Source: Colocasia esculenta (Eukaryota > Streptophyta > Magnoliopsida > Alismatales > Araceae). From it: 64,000 nt of DNA. Under the pieces are notes generated by a model, which saw only the letters and a list, made by a program, of their open reading frames with translations, was not told the DNA's origin and searched no databases. The translations under genes were made by a program, and so were the position numbers. Shown piece after piece: positions 44,692 through 56,347 of the stretch. Each line of letters opens with the position of its first letter. The stretch's first letter is position 1. Where the stretch lies: NCBI GenBank assembly GCA_014218235.1, contig CM024766.1:69243207-69307206 (forward strand). The letters run 5' to 3'.

Positions 44692-46996
44692 TGTTGAACC
44701 ACTCTTATATATTATCCTTTTATTTTGATGATAACAACACTCATGTTTATCATAATCATCCTTAATATATTTCAATATCATACTTTATCTCATGATTATT
44801 GTATTTTCCATTGCATCATAAAGATTTACACTGATCTGTTACTTAGACATTTGAAATTCAACTTTGTCATGCATGTTTTGATCATATTTAGTAGAAGCTA
44901 GCTTCGTCCTTCTGAAGCTGCACTTCGTCATATCCAAAGTCCACTTCATCATATACGAAGTTACACTTCATCATGCATATTTTTTGTCGTGTTCAGCCAA
45001 AGTCCAACTTCGTTATATATGAAGCTAACTTCGTCATATCTGAAGTTATATACAAAGTTCACTTTGACCGACTACGTATTTCAGCTTCAACCAACAACGT
45101 TATTTTTCTGTTCATCCGAAGCTACATTTCGTCATATTTGAAGCTACACTTCATCATATCTGAAGTTCACTTTGTTATATACAAAGTTAACTTCGTCATA
45201 TCAGAAGTTAACTTCGTCATATCCGAAGTTAACTTCATCATATCCGAAACTTAACTTCGTCATATCTGAAGCTTAACTTTGACTGACTACATTGTTTTCT
45301 TGTCCAATTGAAGTGCATATAGATTGATGAATACTTGTATATCGATTAATGACTTTTTTTATGACTATCTGAAACATCGAATTGCCTTAGAACATCAATT
45401 TCCTTAGAACATCGATTACTCTTACACTTAAACATCGATTGTTGTTATGATTATCGATTGTCTTTTTTTGAACATCAATTGCTTATATGATTCATATCGA
45501 TTGTTGATTATAATGATTACTGACCTACTCCGACTCTTGGAGAGTTGAAGTTAGGCTTTGACTTCTGTCAAACACAGTTTCTTAATGACTATTGTTGTAT
45601 TTGCAAAAGAAACTATTAAGGTATTATTATTAGTACGATTAATGTTTTAATTTTTATGGAATCATTTAATGAACAACAGATGAACACATGATCTACACTG
45701 TATCATTCTCTTTGTTATATGTACAATAATTTTTCCAATGTGCATTGTACTTTTCTATTATTATTGTTTAATATTTCTGACATAAATATTTCTGAAGATC
45801 AGTTGCATAGTTTATCTTTTCAAGATAGGTACGTGTCTTACAAAGACATGTGTTAGCATTCTTCAGAATGACCAATTTTTAGATTTTAAGGAAAAACTCC
45901 TTTGCAGATGTACTGCACGCCAAGCAGGTGTCCATTCCTCTTTGAATGCTCACCTAACTTTGTACTATTCAAAGGACAAACTGTCTGTCTAGAACTGATA
46001 GTTATCTCTTGCAAATGACTTGTCCCTTACTTTCTTTTATTATTTTATCTCTCACAAGTCTAACCCCGAGAAAGAGAAAAGACATGGTATGGTGCGTGCA
46101 AATATCTGAATAAGAGCGATGCAGCTACCAATATAGCCTGGAAACTGTTGAGACTCAAAGACTCAAAGTCTGATGATCTGATGATGGACATCTCAAGAAG
46201 TCTCATGTCTCAAGACACAACGTTCAAATTGAAACGGTTACTTTCAAACGGGAGGCAAAAGACTGAAGTAGATATATATAAGAAGCTGAAGCTTGAAAAG
46301 ATACAACAAGAGACCATGAAGAGAAAAAGAGTTAACACATACGTGAGTGCACACAACAAGAGAAGTCTCCACACTCATTAAAAGAGAAGAAGCTCACAAG
46401 ATCACAAGAGAGCCAACTGTTCAATCTTCAACTTCCTGCTCTCTTGCTTTAAGAAGTTCTTGGGTGGCATTCTGTATTCTAAATCTTCTCGATCTACCCT
46501 CTTAGATTCAGAAAGAGTTAGAGCTTTCAATCCTATTTGTAATCTCTTTCTGATCTTCTGTGTTTGCTCATCCTTCTGAGTAGACACACCGTGTTCATCT
46601 CTGTGTAGAAACCAACAGGGGGTTTGTTCTCTGTAGTGCCCCTCTATGAAGGGAAGACCTAGTATTGTAGGTGGTTGTAATACCCCTCTGTGAAGGGAAG
46701 ACTGTGTGGGAGCAAGTGGGTTGTAATATCTCTCTGGTGAGTGAAGGCCAATTGTTTTTGGCAGTTAGTGAAAAATCTCAAGGGGTGCTTGGGGACTAGA
46801 CATAGGACTTCCATTTGGAAGGGCCGAACCAGAATAAATATCTATGTACTTTGTGTGATTGTTTCCGTCAAACATTTCACTTGTTTCACACATACTACAC
46901 TAAGTACTAATGATACTATCTAGTGTTATCTATTTTTAGATAAATTTTAAAGTGTTCACCCCCCTCTGGGACATCTAAAGCTCCATCTCGATCCAA
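44692..46996 (+). mobile_element. SIRE-A 3' LTR
   Basis: 2305 bp from TGTTGAACC to CGATCCAACA. The last ~390 bp match the surviving 5' LTR piece (18806-19204). It contains a palindromic array (44890-45290) and repeated ATCGATTG units (45361-45500). It abuts COP-C integrase sequence at 46997, which marks the insertion point; the matching left flank is not in the window. Confidence 0.88.
44890..45290. repeat. Array of palindromic CTTCGTCATATCCGAAG units
   Basis: More than ten copies of AACTTCGTCATATCCGAAGT-like units, each nearly self-complementary at its ends, in direct succession with variants (CTTTGTTATATACAAAG). It explains the repetitive open frame 44973-45254 (VISEVNFVISE), which is not a gene. 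Confidence 0.82.
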
Positions 46997-48696
46997 CAAA
47001 AAGACACGATCCCGATAATTTGGAATGAAGGATGGAAAGATGTATATTCGTGGGCTACCCCAAGGAAACTTGTGGGTATTACTTCTATCACTCTCAAGAC
47101 TGAAAGGTCTTTTTTGCCAAGAGGGTGGTGTTCCTTGAGAAGGAACACATCCTTGGCAAAAACAGTGGGAGCGCGAAAGAGTTGAGCGATGTTAGAGAAC
47201 CGAGCTCGAGCACCATTCTTGCAGCACCATTCCACAAGAAGAACCTATTCAGGTATCTATTACACATGAATCAACTTTGTGTAGGTCTACTAGAGCATCT
47301 ATCCCTCCTGAGAGATATGTGGGACATATCAAGGGACAGAGCACTGAGGATGAGGATCCTGAAACCTATGAGGAGGCTATTATGAGCATAGACTCCAGAA
47401 AGTGGCAAGAGACCATGAACTCTAAGATAGACTTCATGTACTCCAACCAAGTTTGGAACCTAGTTGATCCACCCGAGGGTATAGTATCCAACGGATGTAA
47501 GTGAGTCTTCAACAAGAAGATTGGAGTAGATGGAAAGGTAGAAACCTATAAACCAATACTAGTGGCTAAAGGATATCATCAAAGGCAAGAAGTTGACTAT
47601 GACGAAACCTTTTCTCCTATTGCCATGCTCAAGTCCATCAGAATTTTATTGGCCATTGCAGCACACCATGACTATGAGATCTAGCAGATGGATGTGAAAT
47701 CACATTCCTTAATGGCAATCTCGAAGAAGAGGTGTATATGATACAACTGAGGGATTTGTGTCCAAAGAAAGTTCAAACAAGGTGTGCAGATTGCTTAAAT
47801 CTATTTATGGACTATAGTAAGCTTCCCGAAGTTGGAATATAAAATTTGATGAAACAATCAAATCTTATGGCTTCGTTAAGAACGAAGATGAGTCTTGTGT
47901 GTACAAGAAGGTGCGCTATCACCTTCTTGGTGTTATATATGGAGGACATCCTTATCATTGTGAATGATATTGGAATGTTGTTCACGGTTAAGGCTTGGCT
48001 ATCCAAGAACTTCTACATGAAGGATTTAGGGGAAGCATATGTATTTTGAGGATTCAGATCTATAGATAGATATAAGAGGGTGCTTAGCTTGTCACAGTCC
48101 ACGTACATAAACACCATTGTCAAAGGTTTGACATTGAAAATTCCAAGAGAGGTCTCATACCAATGAGACATGGAATAACGCTTTCTAGGAGCATATCCCC
48201 AAAGACTCCAGAAGAAAGGACACAGATGGATAGAATACCTTATGCTTCTGCGATAGGATCTATCATATATTCTATGCTATGTACTAGACCTGATATAACA
48301 CATTCTCTAAGTATTATGAGTAGGTATCAGGCAGATCTAAGTTTGGAAAATTGGAAAAAAGTAAAGTGCATAGTTAAGTACTTGAGAAGGACTAAGAATG
48401 TTTTATTGGTATATGGTGGAGACAACCTCAAGGTTGTTGGCTACAGGGACTCAAACTTTCAGTCTAATGTAGATGATAGCAAGTCTAACTTAGGGTATGT
48501 GTTCACCATGAATGAGCAGCAGTAAGCTGGAAGAGTTCTAAGCAAGATACTACTACTAACTCCACCATTGAGGCCTAGTACATTGCTGTAGATGAAGCAG
48601 CAAAGGAAGCAGTTTGAATGAAGAAGTTCATCGCAGACTTAGAAGTTTTGCCTATAGGTAAGAAGCTAATTCCACTATTTTGAGATAACAATGGGG
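46997..48696 (+). pseudogene. pol: COP-C pol relic: integrase end, RT, RNase H (Tork/Angela-like copia)
   Basis: Integrase end CIFVGYPKETCGYYFY and RVVFLEKEHILGKNSG (about 47010-47160), then PPERYVGHIKG, EDEDPETYEEAIMSID, MYSNQVWNLVDPPEGI (47277-47504), DYDETFSPIAMLKSIRILLA, QMDVKS, the RT box, KTPEERTQMDRIPYASAIGS and DSNFQSNVDDSKSNLGYVFT. TAG stops replace Trp after GCK (47502) and after YEI. The catalytic YVDD box reads YMED at 47936-47947. RNase H breaks off at DNNG (about 48696). Several frameshifts make it inactive. Everything upstream of the integrase C-terminus is missing, apparently because SIRE-A inserted here. Confidence 0.88.
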
Positions 48697-50400
48697 ATGC
48701 TTATACTGTGATGCCCATGGATCAATGCAATGAGAAGTTGGATCATGATAAGATCAGAATAATGAAACCAATTCTCTTCATGCATTGATTCTAAATATTC
48801 CTGGTCATAGGTTACTTAATGCGAGATAACTAGATAGACTGTCATCCTGTATACCCATTCATATGATGGAGACAGTTCGTCTCATAGTTGCTCATGTGGA
48901 GACACTAGGGATATAGTGCAAGTGCTCATTAGAGAATGGGTTCACTAAATGATTCGCTTGTGAGATGCTGATGGTTGATAATACCTAATCGCCAGTCAGT
49001 GATTTTGTGGTCTCAGTTGTGTAACTAGTCCTTAGACATGAGACACCAAAGATGTCTCGCTTGAGTGTTCCATTCTTTGATGCTGAGCTTATAGGTATGG
49101 ACCTTCTAGGTCTAGTATAGTCAGTTTTTTGGGGATGATAGTGGACTTTACGAAGGTAATTGTGTGTTAACAAAGGATCATCCACTCTCGATATCTTGAA
49201 AGAAATATCTCGTGTGTTCTTACTCAGGAAAACCCCTATCCAGGGTCAATTAGATTGAGAGAGAAGGAGTTCTCCAGGAGAATCCAATAAGAGTAAAACT
49301 CAGATAGATTCTGTATAGGCCTAACGAGGCCATGCCTAATACACGGACTCTGAGATATTAGTCAGATGAGGGACTATAGATACACGCTAACTGAGGGCAA
49401 ACATGTCCAATGGATTAGATCCCCTGGTGCCATCTAGGGGTTGTGGCGTAGTAGTTTGGTAAGTCCACAACCAATGAGTCCGGTATAAGTCATTACAGAG
49501 GTAACCACTCATGCAATCGGAAAGAGATTTGACACATTGGATTCACATCCAGTCTGATATTGGGCCTAGAGGGTCACACACAAAAGATAAAATGAAGCAG
49601 TGAATAAAGGATTAGATAAGGGTTATCCGATTGGCCACGTACAACCTGGACAACAATCGCATAGAAGAGGGCCATTCAAGCTATAGTCTTAGTTGTAGTC
49701 AAGATGGATGATCCTGGTGACACTCACTTTTGTAGTCAAGGTCATTCAGACAACAATATGAGTTTTAGTCAAGATGGCTGATCAATCACTTATGTCTGAC
49801 CACACAAATCAGAATGTCCTGACGTAGTCAGGATAGTCTGACGCCATAGTTTGTTGTCGTTACAGAGTCTGGATCAATGTACCAAGCATGGCCGTACACA
49901 ACGTGTGAGGCACGCACAGTTGCCTTCTCCGTCCTCTATATAGGTAGAGGGTATGGGAGAGAGCTACAAGCTGAGCTCTCTCCCACCAAACGTTTTTCCT
50001 CCTCTTTCCACTCTCTAGCTCTCTTCCAAGGTGAGAAGAGAAGTGAGGGGTGAAAGAGGGGCCGACCCCACTTGCCCTTGTTATTGCTGCTGTTACGACT
50101 TGCTCATTGTTGCTGCTTGGTGTTGTTAGGAGCTGCACAATAGAAAGAGGAGTTGTCACTACCAACGTTCATCATGTGGACATCGCTAGAGAGGAGTTCG
50201 TGAGAGCTTCTTTGTCTGGCGGGCCTGGTTCTGCTCTTCAGAGGTTATATGAGCACCCCTAAGTGAGAAAGTCTTCCTTTCATTGTGTCAATGATTGGCA
50301 CCCCAGACATCATTCTGGTCCAATAACAAATTGATTGAGAATCATTTTGTTTTGAATTTTATTCTGCTACGTATATGATGCCTTGATGCGATTCCCAACA
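48697..50400 (+). mobile_element. COP-C LTR (start deleted)
   Basis: About 1.7 kb, ending TGCGATTCCCAACA. Its left part aligns with the antisense fragment 18340-18805. The RNase H end, polypurine tract and first ~110 bp of LTR are missing, so pol is fused directly to the LTR. The TATA box is at 49937-49943. Frames on either strand at 49860-50262 cover the promoter region and are not conserved proteins. Confidence 0.78.
49937..49943 (+). promoter_or_regulatory. TATA box of COP-C LTR
   Basis: TATATAG within CTCTATATAGGTAGAGG, at the usual position in a copia LTR and followed by CT-rich leader sequence. No other core promoter candidate is as clear nearby. Confidence 0.55.
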
Positions 50401-50722
50401 ATAATGTTATATGTACTCAACTTTATCTAATGAATAAGGCTTTTAGCTCCCCTATTGCCCAAAAAAATGTCTCCCTTAATACCAATGATGAAAGCTACAT
50501 AGGTGCTTAATGCAAAACCCATCTTCAAATTTTGTCCTCCAAGATATGCCATAAGGCACAGAAGAAGAGTACCAAATGAAATGCTTTTGGTAAGCCCTCA
50601 AATTTAGGAGTCCAACCAATGAAGAGCTCTAACAATAGGAGAGGGCAGAAGATTCCAACAATAGAAAGTGTTTAGAAGGGTACTGACAATGAAATAGAAG
50701 GTAGAACTTAAAAGATATAGAT
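50401..50722. other. Unassigned 320-bp segment between COP-C and GYP-H
   Basis: No LTR end, PBS or repeat motif seen. On the minus strand two short overlapping frames (about 50525-50690 and about 50440-50600) are hydrophobic, for example GFALSTYVAFIIGIKG and LLLLELFIGWTPKFEG. They could be a frameshifted relic of a membrane protein, but I do not recognise a family. Confidence 0.4.
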
Positions 50723-52868
50723 TGTAACGACCCTCTTTATACCAGTACGATTATACCAATCCACGTCGGTACAAAGGGTGCCGTCACAGTGGGACATTTA
50801 CCCAACACTACACAATAGGTTGAAATGTATATGAATAACAAAAGAGTACAGAGGAAAATAAACATTCTAGTCTTATTCCATCATCATCATATAATTCTAC
50901 AGTCAATATAGTCGAAAGTAAATAACAATGTCCATGTTATTACATATCCAAATGAAATACAATGTCCATCACAATGATTACATACTATGGAGAGAAAGTA
51001 AATATGTAGCTAGTAATGTCCACAAGCGAAGCTACTCCTCGCGCTCGGAGTCGCTCCTCACTATGTCCTCCTCAAGAACGGGGACACCTGTATCACCTGT
51101 ACGCCAAAGCAAGTATGAGTCTTCTAAAAAGACCCAGCAAGCAACCTAAGGATAACATCCTTACACATATCACACACATGCTACACTATTAAACAATAAG
51201 AAAACAGATGCTATCTTTTAAACAATAAAAGAAATACATGGCACATGCTTTATAACAATTAACAATTATCTATACATGATAATTAACTTGACTCATGTTG
51301 CAAATAACAATTCATATCAATCATATTATTAAAATATGTAAATATCCATGAATGACCTATAGCATGTTTTCTACACAAAATATATAACATGATTCATGCT
51401 TTCAAATTTTATTCGCATCACTTCACAATTATACGCAATTTGAGCATGGAAATATGCATAAAGTAAATAACAAATCTAGCATGATATCTAATCATTTTCA
51501 CATGCATGTATATCACTTATTCACGTTTTAAGCTTGCTGTTTTAATATAAAATTATCACATTCACATGGATTATATTAAAATATACAACATGATACTAAA
51601 CATGATATCATAATTAACATAAATCATATTAAACATGTATGACATGAACATATGCACTTTTACCTTGGTTTTCTCATGCACTTATTTCACATTATCATTC
51701 GCTTTCATTAACACAAGATTTCACATAGTTTTCATATCTTTTCACTTTGCACATTCACGTATCACATGTCACATCACTTGCACTTACCACGTGCCACATT
51801 CACATGTCACTTTACACATTATTCACATTTTCACATTTTACCTTTTTACACTTATTTTCCGTGACACATAGTCCGAACCACCATAAGAAGGACACATATA
51901 CACATAACATATACACATACCTGTCACCTAGGCAATACAGTGACGAATCTTGGTTAACTGCGCAGAACCGGGAGAAGCCCTCTCCACCCTAACCAGTGGT
52001 ACTTGTCCACCTCCAAGATTTCATCCTAATGCCCATAGAATATCACATACACATAACACATTGAGCATTCCTATAGGGACTTTACTACAGTACGGCTCCA
52101 CAGCCCTCTATGATAGCAGTGTCAATATCGGCACAATTACACATTATCACTTTATCACATTCACTTATATGCACAATTTATTCCTTTTCACATGCACTTT
52201 AAATAACATTCATAATTCAGGTTACAGAACTTAACCATACTATTTCACAATGATAATTAAATCATAACAAAGTCCTAATCATGTTGCTAATCACTGAATT
52301 CCACATGATTAAAATTAAACATGCTTATCATGGTTAATTACCCTTGTTAAAGTAATAACAGTACCTACTGTTAACAAAACAACATGAAACTTTTATCACA
52401 AGTTTCACACATGTTATATATCACATACCTAAATTTTTAGATTTTTTTTGCAACAGTAAAATAAATTTTTAATAATTTAAGCAGACTTCATGCTAATTTA
52501 GCAAATTATTCACTTAAACATGGTTCACAGCAAAACATTCGTACTTAACAGTTCTAAAACCTAAAAATAGTAATCATAACATCATGGAAAATTTTTGAAA
52601 CCCTAATATGCAATAATTCATTTATTCAGAATTTAACATGGTCAAATCATGCTCATTTCTCTAATACAGAAAATTTATTAAATAAAACTATGCACATAAA
52701 TTCAACTGAACCTTATCATATGACCTACTGACCATGCCTGACCAACCATAAAATTTACAGCATGTACAGACAACCATAAGTCCGAAAGTCACAGCACATA
52801 TCTCAAATACATATTTCTAAAAAACCGAAGAACTGGCGGCAATGTTCTTGCCGCTAACATGGGTTAAC
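50723..52868 (-). mobile_element. GYP-H: gypsy-type LTR, probably antisense, truncated by TRG-3
   Basis: The + strand begins TGTAACGACCC, a typical LTR edge; the minus strand then ends GGGTCGTTACA, like the GGGGCGTGACA ends of the TRG LTRs. On the minus strand at about 51030-51096, an acceptor-like GCGTACAG|GTGATACAGG is followed by a short acidic frame ending in EREE and a stop, like the block after the acceptor in TRG LTRs. Much of 51160-52860 is AT-rich with CACAT/TCACA low complexity. It is a solo LTR or the 3' LTR of an element whose rest lies right of the window. Confidence 0.55.
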
Positions 52869-55800
52869 TGTAGCACTCCAAAAATTTTAATTACATAAAA
52901 ATTCGAATAAATAGAAATAAATAATTTTTATAATATCAGAGTATTTAAAACATACTTATCATTATCGTATGTGCTAAAACACATAGAACAATTTCATAAA
53001 ATTATAAATCAACCCCAAACATTATTACTAAATGTTAACAAAGACATTTGTGCCAAGAAAAATCGGATTAGCCAAGTTTAAAGTGTTTCGCGACTCATTA
53101 TCGTAATTCATGAATAAGTCGGAAAATAATTATCACACGTACTTGGATGAGTCAGAAAATTAAATAAAAATTATATATGGACTTCAAATAATATTCTCTA
53201 ATGACCCATCAAGAGATTTGGGTCAATAAAAATCATTTGGGCTAGGTTTAAGAGTTATTGTGATCGATTGTCCAAATTAGGAAACAAGTCGGGAAACCGT
53301 TAACACAGAAATACGACATAATAAAAAATTAAATAAAGTGTTGGAGAGACTTCCAACATTATATATTAATGACCCAATATTATAATTGGGCCAATGGACA
53401 ACATTTGGCCCAAAAATCAAATAAAGCTAGAAAATGCATGGAAATTCGTAACTCTAAATAGGCTGAAATTAGAAAGAGACAATTTGAGTTGAATTGGGAT
53501 AGAAACATACATTCTTGGCAACCCAAATGCATGCTTAACTAGGGTGGGAGGTTTCCTAAAGCCTCACACACTCTAATGGAGGAAGAAATCCTCAAATTAG
53601 GAAACTAACAAGCCAAAACCGCAACTATTCTTTCCTAGTCACAATAGGACTCCTAAACACCATGGTAGCTTAAATACTCTCCAACAAACCCTTGGGGACA
53701 AGTTTACATCTTATTGGGGTCGTGTGGAGGATTTTCTTGGCAGCTGGGGGAGCAAGAGATCCCCACACCAAGCCGTTCTTCTTTCCCTTCTCGTCTGCTG
53801 CGACCTGCACAAACCGTCCACTTGAAGTCGACCAAAGGTGAGTCAAACCATAACCAAACCTTGCAAGGCCTATACCCCTGGAAAGAGGGTCAACTCTATG
53901 TTCTAACCCACGTGGAATGCCAAATTCCATGCAGTATACACGGAGTATTAAGCATTTTCCTCCAAGTGGTCTGAACATAGGTTTTCTGGAAAAATGGGAC
54001 TTCTTCAACCCAAAAGGTAGGTTTTCTCAGGCCAAACCTTAACATATCCTCTACCAATGTGTAGAGCATCAAGTTAACTTTCGTTTCCCACTGGTTTCAT
54101 CGAATTTCAACAAGTGGATTTTGAATTATAAGTGTTTTGCCAAAGTTGCGCACTGTTAGGGCTTTTCCCGTTCTTTATATGTTGCACATGATTCAAGACT
54201 GAATTAGAGTAAACCCACAACATGAAAGTTTTTCTACTAGTTGTCCTAGTCATGTCTTGTGTTTAACATTTTGTCTAAATGTCAATAGTTAGAGAGTTAT
54301 AAGCGTGGTAAGAGGGTCTCTGCATGAAACTATGTTTTCGGGTTGCACTTGGCTTTTACATTTGTGTTTGACTTGAGTAAAGCCTATCGAAACCATCCTT
54401 GTTTTCTAATTCTGATTTACTGGAAACACCCTTGCATGTCTAGGTTGGTTTAAAACTATTTTTGTGATTTTTCATGCACTGTACAATTTGTTCTCTATTT
54501 TTGAAGCACCCTGTGTCAATATAAGGCAGTCCTAGACCGCAATCCAAGAACATGTCTTTTCTCTGTCGGATTCAGGCGTAGACCCTGTGAACGTGACTGC
54601 TCGATAGGCCGCGTTCTGAGGTCTTGTCGCGATAGCAAACCTGTCACGTTCTGAACGGGATGAGCGCCCCGTCGCTATCTCTCTGCCTGTTCTGACCCCC
54701 TTGTCGCATTCTGCACATACCATTGTCGCCTTCTTCATATGAACCCATCGCGAACTGCCTGCCTGATCAGACAAGCCTGTCGTGATCCTTACAAGGCACT
54801 GTTGTGTTCTGATCTGACCCCGTCACGATCCTTACAAGGGTCCATCGCGACCTCAGGATTTTTCATGAAACCCCACCTATTTCTTTTACAAAACTTACTG
54901 TTATACCTGAGGTCTGTTTAAATATGATATTTAGCATGTAATTCACATGTCTTAGGTCTGATCATTGCATGATGGGTTATTTAATGGCCTAAAAGTGATT
55001 AACACATTTAAAAATCCTTAATTACATGAATATTATTCTAATTGCTTTCTTAATGATATGATCATTCATGAAACTTGTGATTTACTCTTGTTACCGTTCT
55101 AGCTTGATTTAAATGATAATTATTATCTTAAAATCTTGTAAACCCATGTGTAGTTAAATGCATTGTCCATTGCAAGACATCATGTTAAGTGTTTTTAGCG
55201 AGTTTGAGACCGTGAATTGAAACGCGTACATCACTACACACTTGCACATCTAGGCAGCCCTTTCTTGGGAAATTGGAAACTCTCTACCGGTCATTCCGAA
55301 TCGGTAGACTAGCGACCTTTTCTCCAAGGCCTCCGTAAATCTCCTCTGACCATGGATTCCCACATGGCCGACAAGTTGGTTGTACCATTGAAGTTCTCTT
55401 GAGATAGCGTGCACTTCCTTTCTCTTCTTGTTCTCGTAAGTGTGATTTACAATCTAGAGTACTAAAGCCATTAATGTAAAGATTGAAATAAAGTATAAAT
55501 CGTGTTGTTATGCTGCCAAATTTATCTCTTGACCATTGTTATCATGAAATCATGTTCAATTACTTATTACTTGTTCCCATCATCATCATGAACATGACAT
55601 TACACATGCTTACTTATTGAAACTCTCATTGGCCATTATTAATGACTGTGGGTATCTATATTTAAAATTTTACAAGAGATGCTGACCGGGCACAGTGAGT
55701 GTCCAAGGGCTCCAGTCTAGCCCCAATGACGGAGAGTCATAAATATACTGTCAACCATGGGGTATAATGATTACTGGCATCGCATCTGCGCTGGGAGTCT

Positions 55801-56347
55801 TGCTTGCTTGTTGAATGATAGATACAATAACCACTTACACATGTCCTGGTGTACATTCTTGATGGATCTTTTCTTGGTGTACATTAGTGTCTACGTGCCT
55901 GATTAGTGTTACATTATCGTGCTCGTACATTCTTGCTTGCTTGCTTGCGTGATATGGTTATTCTGCATTTATTGCAAATAGTGATATCTTGCGTTCTTGA
56001 CATCAAGTGAAATCTTGCGTTCTTGTACAAAGTGATCTGTTGCTAGTTCTATCTTGTCATCTTGTTCTATCATAATCACTCTCTCTAGCTTGTTTCATGT
56101 ATCATGTTGTAACGAGTTTTATTCGTACTTGCATATCATTCATCATGCTTACCTAGTTCTAAATTTCTAATCACTTATATCATTGCCCGCACATTGAGAT
56201 ATAAATCCTACTGGGTTAGTTTGCTCATCCCCTACTTTTACCCAATCTAGGTGACTATGAAGTTCAAGAGGAAGATCAAGTCGAGGATGGGAATGCGTCC
56301 GAGTGATGAGTGTTCCAATTATGAGTCTAGTAATAGTAGTTTGCTTG
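52869..56347 (+). mobile_element. TRG-3: partial LTR related to TRG-1, interrupted by TRG-4
   Basis: Starts TGTAGCACTCC and follows the TRG-1 LTR over about 3.5 kb, with more divergence and a 179-bp extra segment at 53838-54016. It breaks off at TTTGCTTG, about 300 bp before the expected LTR end. Sites: TATA-like GCTTAAATAC 53669-53677, donor-like sites 53837/53838 and 54016/54017, CGCG cluster about 54600-54855, acceptor-like CCCAATCTAG ending 56250. Its remainder should lie beyond TRG-4. Confidence 0.88.
53838..54016 (+). other. Extra 179-bp cassette between two donor-like sites in TRG-3
   Basis: TRG-1 goes straight from GACCAAAG to GTAGGTTTTC. In TRG-3, GACCAAAG is followed by GTGAGTC, 179 bp of sequence absent from TRG-1, then CCCAAAAG and the GTAGGTTTTC that TRG-1 shares. 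Each junction is a strong donor-like sequence. It could be an alternative exon extension or a duplication/insertion that copied the junction. Confidence 0.5.

Larger units (their letters stand above)
18806..46996 (+). mobile_element. SIRE-A: degenerate SIRE/Maximus-like Ty1/copia element, hosting nested insertions
   Basis: Copia order gag-protease-integrase-RT-RNase H on the + strand, split by TRG-2 (21533-30186) and SIRE-B (32908-44425). It ends with polypurine tract AAAGGGGGAGA (44680-44690) and a 3' LTR 44692-46996. RT and RNase H motifs such as GTK(W)VFRNKMDE and ALSTTEVEYIAAG place it in the SIRE/Maximus lineage by family knowledge. Numerous stops make it inactive. Both hosted elements have perfect 5-bp duplications of SIRE-A sequence, so SIRE-A is older than both. 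Confidence 0.88.

Noticed and set aside
44973..45254. 93-codon repetitive frame
   Set aside because: It is a translation of the palindromic tandem array in the SIRE-A LTR.
44890..45290. CRISPR-like array of palindromic repeats
   Set aside because: Units are contiguous without unique spacers, vary in sequence and lie within a plant LTR.
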